Below, in pieces: positions 10,674-21,152 of a stretch of 64,000 nt of DNA. The stretch spans positions 1,835,986 through 1,899,985 of the forward strand of contig OY725488.1 of NCBI GenBank assembly GCA_963281255.1, read 5' to 3'. Source of the stretch: Aphrocallistes beatrix (taxonomy: Eukaryota; Porifera; Hexactinellida; Sceptrulophora; Aphrocallistidae). How positions within the stretch are numbered: position 1 is the stretch's first letter; the number at the start of each line of letters is the position of its first letter. Under the pieces are notes generated by a model. That model saw only the letters and a program-made list of their open reading frames with translations, did not search any database and was not told the origin of the DNA. The translations under genes and the position numbers were made by a program.

Positions 10674-11680
10674 CCCCACCATACACGATGCAACTTTGTT
10701 GCATGCAAATGTTGCATAAAACAAAGTTGCATCATGTATGTTAAAATTTCATGTAACAAAGGTTGCATGCAACAATGTTGCATCGTGTATGGTAGTATTT
10801 TGCATGCAACAAATGTTGCATGAAACAAAGTTGCATCGTGTATGTCGAGTATTGTATGCAACAATGTTGTATACAACAATGCTGCATACAACCTGTTGCA
10901 TGGAAATAGAACATGTTCTATTTTCATGCAACATTCTGCATCAAAATTATATTAATTATTACGATAACGATAAGCATAATCACCAAAAATACGATCAAGC
11001 CATTAAAATAGACAATAGAAAGTCATCTTTATTGAATACGTCATTCAACAATCAATACACACTTACAAATTAATAAATTATCACAGGATTGTGCAAAATA
11101 GTAATGCTTTTTGAGACAGATGTAGAATCGTGGTACCGTTTAATACATATAAATAGCTGAATATAAATAAATATACGTATGTCTACATTAATCGTTGAAA
11201 TTAATTCTGTTAATAAAGGTAATATTTTTTATAACTATGGCAAAACCTTTTTATTGGAGCATTGATAAACTAGGAACCCTGATAGATATGTACCAAGAGA
11301 GAATTTATCTTTATAATACAAAACATAAAGATTACTTCAACAGAGATATTAGGATTAAGCCCTTCAGTGAAATCGCCAAAGAACATGGGACTACAGGCAA
11401 TTAGTTAAAAAATTATTCGTTTTTTCCAAGTATTTTACTGTAAATGAAGCACAAAATTCAGGCAACAATATTGCATGCAACTATGCTCCACGAAAAATTG
11501 TTGCAAGCAACTTGTTGCATCGTGTGAATTAAAATGTTGCATGCAACAATGCTCCTCGAAAAATTGTTGCATGCAACATTGTTGCAAGCAACATGTTGCA
11601 TCGTGTGAATTGAAAGGTTGCATGGAACTTTGTTGCGTGCAACATTTCAATGTAACAAAGTTGCATCGTGTATGGTGGGC
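10674..11680 (+). mobile_element. Harbinger-like element with TGCAACA palindrome clusters
   Basis: The ends CCACCATACACGATGCAAC and GTTGCATCGTGTATGGTGG are perfect inverted repeats. Both sides are filled with clustered, partly palindromic TTGCATGCAACAATGTTGCA-type repeats (10680-10945 and 11458-11670). The centre carries a short MADF-type ORF, a typical PIF/Harbinger accessory protein. No DDE transposase is present and the 3-bp target duplication is not clear, so the assignment is inference. Confidence 0.5.
11237..11404 (+). CDS. MADF / Myb-SANT-like N-terminal fragment
   Basis: A short ORF reads MAKPFYWSIDKLGTLIDMYQ then LYNTKHKDYFNRDIR and EIAKEHGTT. The order W, LI-x-M/L-Y, LYN-x-K, Y-x-N, R, EIA is that of the first two helices of MADF or Myb/SANT-like DNA-binding domains. 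An upstream in-frame Met at 11195 adds a hydrophobic stretch that is unlikely to belong. The ORF stops at about 56 residues, before the third helix, so it is a first exon or a truncated copy; no clear donor is visible. It lies between the TGCAACA clusters of a Harbinger-like element, which fits such a protein. It is unrelated by position to the broken Myb/SANT-like gene at 4.3-6.2 kb. Confidence 0.5.
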   Translation: MAKPFYWSIDKLGTLIDMYQERIYLYNTKHKDYFNRDIRIKPFSEIAKEHGTTGN

Positions 11681-12446
11681 TTTAGAAAGTAGTATATATT
11701 TGCTATCAAATGGAATTACACTTGAATGTCTAGCTATCGTGGTTTTCAAGATATAACCCCAACTGATCAAAACATGTTTCCATAGCAACACTTGAATGTA
11801 GCAACATTGCATGAAAAAATTCCAAATTTTTCGTATTAACTCATGTTCTATGCGTAAAATTTTAGAATAAAAACACTTAATAGTGCCCTTAAACGACCTC
11901 TGAAAATCACCAAATTTGACACAAATATAATCTATTGCGCAATTATATGGTGACTAATCAAAAATTTAACGACGGATATGGGTACTTATAAACACCATAT
12001 TTATATATGCTGGTAATACATTCCTAAGCTCTATTGTGCTTTGTTAATGATTTAAGGCCGCTCATGTATTAGTTCAACCATCTTCTACCGCATCCCTAGT
12101 CAAGTTACTCTGAGGCCTTACATACAGTAGGCTATGCTCAAATTCAATTTTTTTCTCGAGAAATTTGATTTTTGTAGGGTAATCATTGACCATAGCATTC
12201 TATATACTAAGGCAATGGCACTCACCCAAAAATTAGTACCATGGATTGGTTAAATACTTCAAAACCAATAATTTTGATATTGTAGATACTTCAATTTTCC
12301 ATCAATTTAGGCATTCACCCACCCTGACAAACTAACTAATATATCAGAACAATTGAAATGAGATAGATTATTTGGTTTTTAATGCACATAATCGAATTAT
12401 TTAATACTTAATACATACAAAATATCAAAAGAATAGTTAATCACAA

Positions 12447-12640
12447 TATTGAGACTTGAGGGACAGACTTGACTTAGCTTGAGAGAGAGACTTGACTTAG
12501 CTTGAGAGACAGACTTGACTTAGCTTGAGGGACAGACTTGACTTAGCTTGAGGGACAGACTTGACTTAGCTTGAGGGACAGACTTGACTTAGCTTGAGGG
12601 ACAGATTTGACTTGACTTGAGACCTGAGACTTGAGGCATC
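12447..12640. repeat. minisatellite, 23-bp unit
   Basis: About eight head-to-tail copies of ACTTAGCTTGAGGGACAG plus GACTTG. The centre units are nearly identical, suggesting recent expansion. Confidence 0.9.
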
Positions 12641-12935
12641 ATAAGGGAACAATCACACCCCGGCCTTTCAATAGGATATAGTCACACATTCCAGACTTCT
12701 ACAGTCTGTGAAGTCGACTAAATAAACAAAGAATATATTAAATTAGTTCTTGAATTTAACCAGTTTACTATTCTCTAGTTTCAATGCTAGTGCATTATAC
12801 GAGTATATAGGTCTTAACTTTATTAGTGTACAATCTTCTAGTTCCATAGTAGCACATTCCAAATTAATAATATTAGTACGGAAAGAGCCAGAATAAATCT
12901 TTTAATTTCTGCTGAGGGTGCAGATACATCGTCGT

Positions 12936-13340
12936 CATAGGCGTAACTCCATGGGTGGCAGGCAGGGTTGCCGTGGGAATGGGAATCCCCATACCCATGG
13001 GATGGGAATGATTTTTCCCCCGTGGGGATCCCCACATATTCCTATGGGGATTCCAACAGAGTCCTATTGGAATCCTCATGGGGATTCCCACAGGGTCCTA
13101 TGGGAATTCCTACAGCGTTCCTATAGGGATCCATGGGGATTCTCATAGGGTCCTATTGGAATCCTCATGGGAATGGGAATTGAAATTTAATCCCCACGGC
13201 AACCCTGGTGGCAGGGTTAGCGTGCCACCTAGACCTAAATGTTATGTTGACTTGGGGTGGCATGCCACATTAGTTTGATAAATGTTTGCAAATCTCGCCA
13301 CCCCAGCAAACCGTGAAAAAAAAAAATAGTTACGCCTATG
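12936..13340. mobile_element. hAT MITE with 8-bp target duplication
   Basis: The ends CATAGGCGTAACT and AGTTACGCCTATG are perfect inverted repeats. ATCGTCGT is duplicated exactly at 12928-12935 and 13341-13348, the 8-bp hallmark of hAT. A second hAT MITE is nested inside. Confidence 0.85.
12963..13207. mobile_element. nested hAT MITE carrying a GGGGATTCC minisatellite
   Basis: The ends CAGGGTTGCCGTGGG and CCCACGGCAACCCTG are exact inverted repeats. GTGGCAGG is duplicated at 12955-12962 and 13208-13215. The interior is a degenerate tandem array around CCTATGGGAATCC / TGGGGATTCC. Confidence 0.9.
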
Positions 13341-13513
13341 ATCGTCGTTAAACGACTATTCTTCCCTACCCAATTCACATTGAACATTTTCTAAACACCA
13401 TTAACGAATTTCAAGAACTCAACAGTTAGTTCTGGTCTACACTGTTCTTATCCATGATATAAGCTATCAGTCCAGCTGAAGTTGACTAATGAAAATCTTA
13501 AGAGCCCAAATTA

Positions 13514-13575
13514 CATTTCACCTTTCCAACCTGACAACCGGCAGGCTTGTCAGGTTGGAAAGGCGAAGTGAAATG
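13514..13575. repeat. strong hairpin
   Basis: CATTTCACCTTTCCAACCTG pairs with its near-complement around a 9-bp GC-rich loop. A short palindromic element or its remnant. Confidence 0.8.
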
Positions 13576-13806
13576 TCCCGATGTTAATTTGGAGTACGTT
13601 TAGATAAATTGCACTTATCCGAATTTTAAAAAAAGGTACTTATGCCCATGTTTTTGTAGTAACGAGGATTGCATTTACTAAATTTGGGGAAGGCAACACT
13701 TTTTCTTAGTCTTTTAAATTCAGTCAATTGTTTCTACCCAACTTGAGTATGTACATATATGCATGATTCTAGAATAATTAACTACATTACTTAAGAAATC
13801 ACTCAC

Positions 13807-14059
13807 CCGGGATTTTGTTGATCTGGTAGTATTCACACGTCTTGGAATGGCTCAATGCCATTTTCACGAAGAGCACCATCTTTGGGAAATTGAAAAACTT
13901 CATGAAGTGTTCCACTCCTCTGTAATTGGAAGTCGAGTCAGGCGCGAGACAAGAAATCTCGTCCAAATAATGATTTATGCAATTAGTGTTGTCAAGTGAG
14001 GTATTATAAATGAGTAATATAAATAATATGCAGCAAAACAATACATTATTGTAATACAC
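13807..14059 (-). CDS. candidate first coding exon of a small secreted protein
   Basis: A minus-strand ORF begins MYYNNVLFCCILFILLIYNT, a good signal peptide (short polar start, then a hydrophobic core), followed by a Cys-containing region (TNCINHYLDEISCLAPDS) and SKTCEYYQINKIP. The exon ends CCCGG followed by GTGAGT, a perfect donor, leaving phase 1. The stop two codons later would then be intronic. It encodes about 84 residues with three Cys after the signal peptide. I do not recognise the family. It lies inside the 9564-14588 inverted-repeat structure, and a hydrophobic-tail exon follows at 12.8-13.5 kb. It could be a host gene trapped between repeats or a captured gene. Alternatively it is a chance ORF, though signal peptide plus donor makes that less likely. 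Confidence 0.45.
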
Positions 14060-14590
14060 TAGTGTTGTATGTGAAGTAAATATAAATATTGTAGTTACAT
14101 AATATTTTCAAAATGAATATTTAAACAACCATGAACTCACAATATGAGATAATTATATAGTTGATAATAACAGTTATTTAATTAGCGGTTTTAGGATTAA
14201 AGTATTTAACCAATCCATGGTACCAATTTTTGGGTCAGTGCCATTGCCTTAGTATATAGAATGCTATGCATTGACGCACCCCTAATTCTGACTTTCAGAG
14301 CCTACATCTTCCGAATCCTTTGAACAAATCCTCAAGAATTGCACAACTACAAGATATGCACATACTTAGATATTTCTATAACTAATTAAGCGGTATAGAT
14401 GAAAACATTGCTATACCATAGCAAACTGTGGTTGGAATTTCGACAAAAACTAAGTCAAAAAATGACAATGTATATATAGTAAGAAAATACATAAATGAAG
14501 TTATCCTGAAATTAGTATACTCCTTCCAAGTACTAGTTTGATACTACATTAAGTTAAGGCTTAGTGTCAATAATTTCCGGACACACTGTA

Positions 14591-14983
14591 CACCAATTGG
14601 ACCAAGTATTTCAACACTTGATTCTTTGAAATCTACACATTCGAATTAGTTATTATAGTTTAACATAACTAATAAATTACTCAACTCAATGAACAATCTT
14701 ATCAGCCTGAGCCTCCATAGGTAATTCATTGCCATCATGTATAGTGGTCAAAATGGGTGTATTTTGCATAAGGTGACACTGATTGATAATTACAAAAAGT
14801 TAGGAATGAATGATTAATTAGAAAAATTTACATGTGACTAATTTGAATGCGTATTGTTCGAATCTGGAATCCGATTAGCTGTATCCCATACCATTTTGAA
14901 GTAACCCTCTTCATGAATACACCCATTTTAATATTATTTGTATGCGAAGAATCAAGTGTTGAAGTACTTTTGTCCGGTTGGTG
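14591..14983. mobile_element. Tc1-type MITE (family D2), complete
   Basis: The ends CACCAATTGGACCAAGTATT and ACTTTTGTCCGGTTGGTG are inverted repeats flanked by TA (14589-14590, 14984-14985). The nested copy at 5440-5891 is the same family in the other orientation. Confidence 0.75.
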
Positions 14984-15052
14984 TACATATCAAGCCATGT
15001 TTAAAAATTTATTATTATGGAAAAATATTGTGGTTATTTAATATACTAGTAT

Positions 15053-15500
15053 TACCTCGACTTGTACATCCTTGGTCAAATATCCATTAGTTACTGTGAG
15101 GGCTTATATAGAGTAGGCTAACTAAAATGTCGTAGAGTAGTAATATGGTACTAATATGTTAAGAAACACCTTGTATACGTATACTAGTTTCAAAATAGTT
15201 TCTTATGTCGAGTTTGTTTGTTCTTTTATAGCATTGTGTCAGTGAAAATCAAAATCTTAGAAGTTAAATGCATGGCCTACTACATAAAAGGCCTAACAAT
15301 AACTTGCGGATTTGGATTAGGGATGTGTTAGATCACCGCTTAATATATGTAGCTTAATATAGGTAATCTATTGACTATCAAAAAGGATTAATTTGAATGC
15401 TTAGTTTTTGCGGTTTTCAAGATATCTCCCAACTAACTAAAAGGCGTTTCCATAGTAATGCTGGAATATACCTGCATATCATGAAAAAATCGAAACTTTT
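15053..15500. repeat. diverged fragments of the 10-12 kb element
   Basis: 15053-15123 matches 6505-6578 inverted. 15286-15500 contains diverged copies of the AACTTGCGGATTTGG and GGTTTTCAAGATAT blocks of the 10083-12140 element. I see nothing in 15500-16360 except a GC-rich patch at 15560-15660 of unknown nature. Confidence 0.45.
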
Positions 15501-16359
15501 CACTTTTGTCGATGGTATTTTTAATTATAGTTATACTTCAGAACTCTCAATTATATATGTATAGGGACGAGTAGGGCGACAGCCCGCAGTGCCACTCAAT
15601 GGGGGGGGCGCTCTCAATGCCCTTTTGTCGGTGCGAACCCGGGAAAGCTAAGGGACGCTTAAGCCCAATCAGGTTTGGTTATTATAGCTAATACAAAAGT
15701 ATGTCTGTGAGCATCCACTCATACAATGTACTAGCTTAGCTCCTGTTTTTACGTGTTATAACTTAGCAATTGATAACTCTATAAGTCAATCGCTCACCAT
15801 TCGTAGTTTGATAAACTAAAGTTTATTTAATATTGTACTGTAGTGTATTGCGCGTAAATATTTTTTCGTAGTGAAAATATGTTATCTAAAATCTAGACAT
15901 TTTGTTTCTTGGTTGATTATGAGCTCCTAACTATTCTATGTTGCTCTACTAAACAAAATTTATCATTTAGAATGCATTTATTATTAATAAAGGTATATGT
16001 AAAGAAGAATGTCTGTCTATTATCTAAAACTTTGTCCATCCAGTTTTCGAGATACAATCCCTTTGTCGGCTGTGGATCCCCACCTTAATTATTTTGTCCA
16101 CCTTATTTTCCAAAGTATTTTTTCTAGCAAAAATTATTTCGCTCCTGGAGATTTGGCATCTGTTCTTCTCCCCTGAAAGAGATAAAGTTTTCGAATGCAT
16201 CATTTTTATGAGAATAATTTATTTTATCTAAATTTCGAATATTAAATGGAAGGAGCAATTTTCATAAAATAAAGAATAATTTGAAAATTAAGTTTAAAAT
16301 TCCAAATACTATACTCAATTAATATTCAAGGTCAATAAACTCCTTTGAAATTGATCTAA

Positions 16360-18035
16360 AAGGGAGTTCCTTTCTTTAAGACTCGGGCAATGGTAGGATT
16401 AATAGCAGATACTATTTAGCGATAGTTCCATCAGAAATAAAATTCTGATCATTTTTGGTACAATTGCAGTATCTTACACCCCCCCACTTTTTGTACGATG
16501 GGCAAAATCGCTATATGCACTGTTATAGAACTCGTCGAAAGAAGCTTATAGAGCAAAATATTTCAAAAATCGGTCCACAAACAAAAAAGTTACGACAAAT
16601 TTCCTATCTAAGCCAAATCCTATAGGGAAAATTGTATTAGTCACTCCAGTCAAATTGCATTGGTTTATGCATTGCAAACTACCATAGTAATGCGCATACT
16701 AGATGTTGAGGTTAATCGCACTTCTTCAATTACGTATTCCTCTATATTGTTTATACTAGATGCGTTTTTTACCTCAACATCTAGTATGCGCATTAATATG
16801 GTAGTTTGCAATGCATAAACCAATGCAATTTGACTGGAGTGACTAATACAATTTTCCCTATAAGATTTGGCTTAGATAGGAAATTTGTCGTAACTTTTTT
16901 CTTTGTGGACCGATTTTTGAAATATTTTGCTCTATAAGCTTCTTTCGACGAGTTCTATAACGGTGCATATAGCGATTTTGCCCATCGTACAAAAAGTGGG
17001 GGGGGGGTGTAAGATACTGCAATTGTACCCATTTTTTTGAAAAATTTGTTCAAATCCTAACATTAGTTTGTGAGTTATGGCCTATTATATTTAAAGTTTA
17101 GGCATAAAACCCTCTTTTAAGGTCCTAAAAGATGCCAATGTCATATCTTAAAAACTATTGAAGATATAAAATCCAAAAAATCATAAGTGAAACGACATAT
17201 ACATTAAATATTTATGTTCCTCAAACATCCCTTTGTAAAAAGAAAATATTATTATTATTATTATTATTAATTATTATTATTATTATTATTAAATACCCCA
17301 ATTTATGGGACAAAAAGAAATGTCTCTATCTCTAATAGAGACATTATATCCTAAATTCTTAGTTCACAGTTGCTAATTTACTTTTCATAACGATATATAT
17401 ACTATATGATTCATTGGTAATAATTGTTCTACATACTATGGAATATTAAGTTACAAATATATTTTCATGTTTTGACGTAACATTTTTGAAATACTAAATT
17501 GGAAAATACAAGTCGTAAACTCTTCTAACTTCCTAGTATACTTTTTAGAAGCTCTTTATTCATTATAGACTTTTACTTTGTAGTAGTACTGATATGAATT
17601 ATTATTCACATTAGCTGAAAATAGTGGGAATTAGGGGGCCTCAAGTAAATTTGTAGATTTTCAGAGTAATTTCGATATTTTATCCCAATTTGGTTCTAAT
17701 ACATTCAAATCATTATTTAAATGCAAATATATGCTTGTGAATGGTTTTATTTTTCCTAAATGATTCATTTTACATTGTTTTTAAAATTTGATTTTGAAAT
17801 CCCTATATCTCAGGACTTTTTAATTCACCTTTTTAATTGAAATTTAAAATTGACCGTCTCTAAATTGAAAAAAGTCAAAATTGTTTTGAGATAGAGGGTT
17901 GAAAATTTCGATTACTGTTCCATATCATTATGCAATGGACGTCGGATCACTTTTTTGGTTTTTGATATCTCATAACTTAGTAATTTTATTGCTGATTTAC
18001 CAAAAATAAACGGATTTTTTTCGGAGGAATTATAA
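16360..18035 (+). repeat. family B repeat with fold-back insertion
   Basis: Family B blocks flank the palindrome at 16457-17029. They include the TAGCGATAGTTCCATCAG, ATGCCAATGTCATATCTTAA and GGTTGAAAATTTCG segments. A (TTA)n microsatellite lies at 17250-17291. Confidence 0.7.
16457..17029. mobile_element. near-perfect long palindrome (fold-back element)
   Basis: The left arm 16457-16712 and right arm 16771-17029 are inverted copies with only a few differences around a 58-bp loop. The arms start GGTACAATTGCAGTATCTTA and carry a C/G homopolymer run. There is no ORF. High arm identity suggests recent origin or arm-to-arm gene conversion. Confidence 0.9.
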
Positions 18036-18039
18036 AAAC

Positions 18040-18226
18040 GATGACAATGACGTCATAATTCCATGATGAGTGGACATTTTAGTCTAAGCTCAGAACTTAT
18101 TGGAGCCATAGCCAATAGACTCCCACATACCAAAAATCAGCTTTCTTTCCTGGCAGTTTCTTCAAACAATTTGTTATAGATATACAAATATATAGAGATT
18201 AATCGAGTTTTAAAAGTAAGGATATA
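18040..18226 (-). repeat. family A fragment with terminal repeat
   Basis: Reverse family A core (TGACGTCATAATTCCATGAT ...) to AATCGAGTTTTAAAAGTAAG. Confidence 0.8.
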
Positions 18227-18227
18227 T

Positions 18228-18668
18228 ATGTTACAGGGTATCTGTAAAATCAGGGTAATTGTAATTACCCTGATTTTTTTAGGGTAATTGTAATTACCCT
18301 GGTTCAATCAGGCTAATTGTAATTACCCTGACTTTTTCAGGGTAATTGTAATTACAGTATAACCTCCATAAGTGGGGGAGCATGGGACGGGATAAAACTG
18401 GTTTATCCCCCATTCCCCGGTTAAAATTCAATTATAATTTTCTAGATGAGAACATCTAACAGCCTATTTGAAACTTGTAGAATTTCAGAAAATACATAGT
18501 ACATAGTACATATAACACACCCATTAATGTACCAGTTGAGTTTTCAGGATAATTACAATTACCCTGAAAAAAGTCAGGGTAATTACAATTACCCTGATTG
18601 AACCAGGGTAATTACAATTACCCTAAAAAAATCAGGGTAATTACAATTACCCTGATTTTATATAACAT
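18228..18668. mobile_element. element whose ends are arrays of a 20-bp palindrome
   Basis: The self-complementary motif AGGGTAATTGTAATTACCCT, written AGGGTAATTACAATTACCCT on the other side, occurs four times near each end (about 18251-18355 and 18546-18655), about 29 bp apart. The two arrays are inverted copies of each other. The centre includes CAGTATAACCTCCATAAGTG, resembling a pogo-type terminus, but has no coding capacity. Confidence 0.8.
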
Positions 18669-18680
18669 ATATATATATAT

Positions 18681-18756
18681 ACGTCTGTCCTACTGTTATT
18701 ATCGATATCGCAAGAAAAATTATCAAATTCGTCAATTTGTTAAATTTCAATGCTTA

Positions 18757-18760
<4 letters not shown>
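18681..18760 (-). repeat. family A short fragment
   Basis: Reverse copy of the ACGTCTGTCCTACTGTTAT segment. Confidence 0.65.

Positions 18761-18763
<3 letters not shown>

Positions 18764-18832
<69 letters not shown>
18764..18832. repeat. (TA)n(GA)n microsatellite
   Basis: Pure TA run followed by a pure GA run. Confidence 0.95.
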
Positions 18833-18834
<2 letters not shown>

Positions 18835-18852
18835 TATGTACTATATATATAT

Positions 18853-19570
18853 AGGGTGTCCCAAAAGTTCTGCAACAACCAATTTACTTTGTTAATTTGA
18901 CTATGATCACTTGATTGTATTCCAAATTAGCCTCCATAAATGAAATCTAGCACCCTTCTAGCATAGAAATGAGCTCAACCCATTGCACAAAAAACATTTA
19001 TTATAAAATTATAAATAATTACATACCAATTACTCCAAAATTTGGAGCTCAAAAGTGTCAAGTTTGAAGATCACTATTTTTCTGATGAAATATTACATTA
19101 ATCACTTCTATATTCTGTAATTGATTCATAATACTAAAATAACATTATTACTTTCGATTTATGTAACGGAAATCTTTTATAAGAACGCGAGTATTTTAAC
19201 CCACGCTTGCCACAGGAATGTGTTGCGTCATTTCCGGTTTAAGCCATTTTCAATGGGGAAGCCATACAAGTTTGGGGTTACTACTATAAATAGAAAAATC
19301 CCAAATGCTTTCAAAGGTTAAGTATAAACGTCAAATGTACCATGGATATGAGTTTTTTTATTGAGATAAAAAATATTCTTTACTAGACAACGATATATAT
19401 GATCCAGCATTACTAATAAATTGAGAAAAGCAGGCTATTGGGAATGCAAAATAATTAAGTTAATCCTCCCTATTTTTTGATTAAAAAGAGGTATCGGATA
19501 TTCGATCTACGTATTTATCTATGTATTAATGCATCAGCAACATTTGTTGCAGAACTTTTGAGACACCCTG
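18853..19570. mobile_element. mariner-like non-autonomous element
   Basis: The ends GGGTGTCCCAAAAGTTCTGC and GCAGAACTTTTGAGACACCC are inverted repeats flanked by TA (18852-18853, 19571-19572), as in mariner-type elements. No transposase is recognisable inside. Confidence 0.65.
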
Positions 19571-19582
19571 TATATACACAAC

Positions 19583-20820
19583 AAACATTAATCGAGTTTT
19601 AATAGTAAGGATTATGTTCCTCAAATACTGTTTGGCCCTTGAGGATTATTTAATGCTGATATTTGGATGAAAGGTCGATGAAATTCCTTCAAAATAGAGC
19701 TTTCTATAATAGTCGGGGAATGATGGGGTTAATAGTAGATATTTAGCGATAATTGCATGAAAAAAACTTTTATTCGGATCCTACAAGTGGTTCGTGAGTT
19801 AAAATAGTAATGTTCGGGCATAAAACCCTTCTGGGCCCGAAAATATTCCGAATTCATATCTATTGAAGATGAAAATCCATTAAAATCTGAAGGAAACCGC
19901 CCTCGAAGACTGCTTCTATTTGGTTTGCAGCCTAAGTTCAAAAGAGAAGTATAAGATGTCAAGCGTGGGCACATAGTCGATAATCTTAATAGTTATACCC
20001 CTGCACTCCGTGTAAAGTTAAACAAACCGTCGCATCAAGTGCTTCAAAAATTGAAACATAGATTGTCAATAATATTAGGTACCAGAGGAGACCAGAACTA
20101 AAATTAAAATGTCAAAAATTGTCAATTTTATAGATGATTGAACAAAGATGGGATAAATCGGCGAAAAATTGCCGGGTTTTTCTCTAAATAAAGTATTTAA
20201 TTCTAATATATATAAATTCATGAATATTCTAGTCCTTCCTATATCGCTGAATGAGGTAGAACAACTGTGGAAAATTTTAGCATTCTACTCTACCTAATTT
20301 TGACATTTTTATTTTGAAATTTAAAAGTTTCGAGATATGTAGATTTTAAGTTCAAGTATTAAAAACAATATAAATGAGTCATTCGTCCTAATTTACGCCT
20401 GGGATTTATCTATTTATAGTAACTCCTCCAAACTTATATGGCTTCCCTGTTTAAAATAGCTTAAAAAGCAAATGACGCAACCCATTCCTGGGATAACTTA
20501 GAGTTTAAGAGTAAATGAAAGCATTTAGAGGCATTATTCACATATAAACCAATGATTTTAACTGTAGAATGCCCACTGGGAACAGTGTCCCCGATATCGC
20601 GGATGTCTCCCAGCCATTTTTTATGCAAGTGAAGCAATATAAATGCTGGGCATTCTACAGTTAACATATTGGAGCAAAAATTTTGGAAAAATATCAAACC
20701 CCCTGAAAGTCCTTACATTATCGCAAATATTTTAGGAAATTGTGAACAATAATTCATGTTACTACTAATACAAAGGAAAATAAAACTGTTTATCCTTTTT
20801 ATTAAAACTCGATCAATATT
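19583..20820. repeat. family B fragments between family A terminal repeats
   Basis: Family A terminal repeats at 19583-19608 and 20793-20818 point outward from this segment. Between them are family B blocks in both orientations, and a hairpin at 20560-20665 built on ACTGTAGAATGCCCA. Confidence 0.5.
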
Positions 20821-20879
20821 TATTTGTTGTGTATATATCGTATATATATATATACAGTAAGTCCTTTCTAGTAGTCTTC

Positions 20880-21152
20880 TAGGTCATAGAAAGCTGAAAT
20901 TTTAAGAGAATGTGTATACTAATCTTCTTCACATGTAATACTAATATCTCAAATAATGACTTATCACTCTGTTATGACGTCATCATTACGCATAAAAAAT
21001 TGACAAATTTGGTTATTTTTCGAGTGATATCGATTATAACAATAAAACACATGTATTTAGAGATGCTATCCACCTTATAATTAATCAATGTGAACCTAGG
21101 CGCCTGACACAAAGTGTCCGCTAGCCGCGGATCAAGCAAGCGAAGCACGCTT
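20880..21152 (+). repeat. family A fragment, 3' half
   Basis: Forward copy from the AAGCTGAAATTTTAAGAG segment to AGCGAAGCACGCTTGT. Confidence 0.8.

Larger units (their letters stand above)
10083..12140. mobile_element. element with about 450-bp inverted arms
   Basis: The left arm 10083-10534 and right arm 11683-12140 are inverted copies, including the GCGGTAGAAGATGG, GGCCGCTCATGTATTAG and CCTCTGAAAATCACCAAAT blocks. A diverged copy of parts of it lies at 15280-15500. The centre holds a small palindromic MITE and a Harbinger-like element. Confidence 0.65.
12838..13480 (-). pseudogene. possible 3' exon of a GPI-anchored protein, interrupted by a hAT MITE
   Basis: On the minus strand 12935-12838 reads DVSAPSAEIKRFILALSV then LILLIWNVLLWN and stop: a small-residue site followed by a hydrophobic tail ending the protein, as in GPI-anchor signals. 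Upstream of the MITE (13480-13349) the frame that fits the exon at 13807-14059 gives VNFSWTDSLYHG, stop, QCRPELTVEFLKFVNGV, stop, after a possible acceptor TTTTCATTAG. The stops and the MITE insertion (12936-13340 plus duplication) mean it is decayed, or that this is not one exon. Linking it to the upstream exon is inference. Confidence 0.3.
9564..14588. mobile_element. 5-kb element with long terminal inverted repeats, TA-flanked
   Basis: The left end TA-CAGTGTGTCAGGAAATTAT and right end ATAATTTCCGGACACACTG-TA are inverted copies. The arms extend to about 9938 and from about 14269 with scattered differences and indels. TA flanks at 9562-9563 and 14589-14590 suggest a Tc1/mariner/pogo-type target duplication. 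No transposase is seen inside; the contents are other elements plus a secreted-protein exon. It may be one element, or two related elements in opposite orientation; the matching outer ends favour one. Confidence 0.55.

Noticed and set aside
12640..12720. A Cys-rich reading DFTDCRSLECVTISY on the minus strand as another exon of the secreted gene
   Set aside because: It needs a frameshift, lies after the apparent stop of the hydrophobic tail, and has only a weak acceptor.
12963..13207. GGGGATTCC sites as NF-kB-type regulatory elements
   Set aside because: They are units of a minisatellite within a MITE; no promoter or gene is linked to them.
18598..18900. A 100-aa ORF beginning in the palindrome array
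   Set aside because: It reads through palindromes, family A and a TA/GA microsatellite, so it has no coherent protein.
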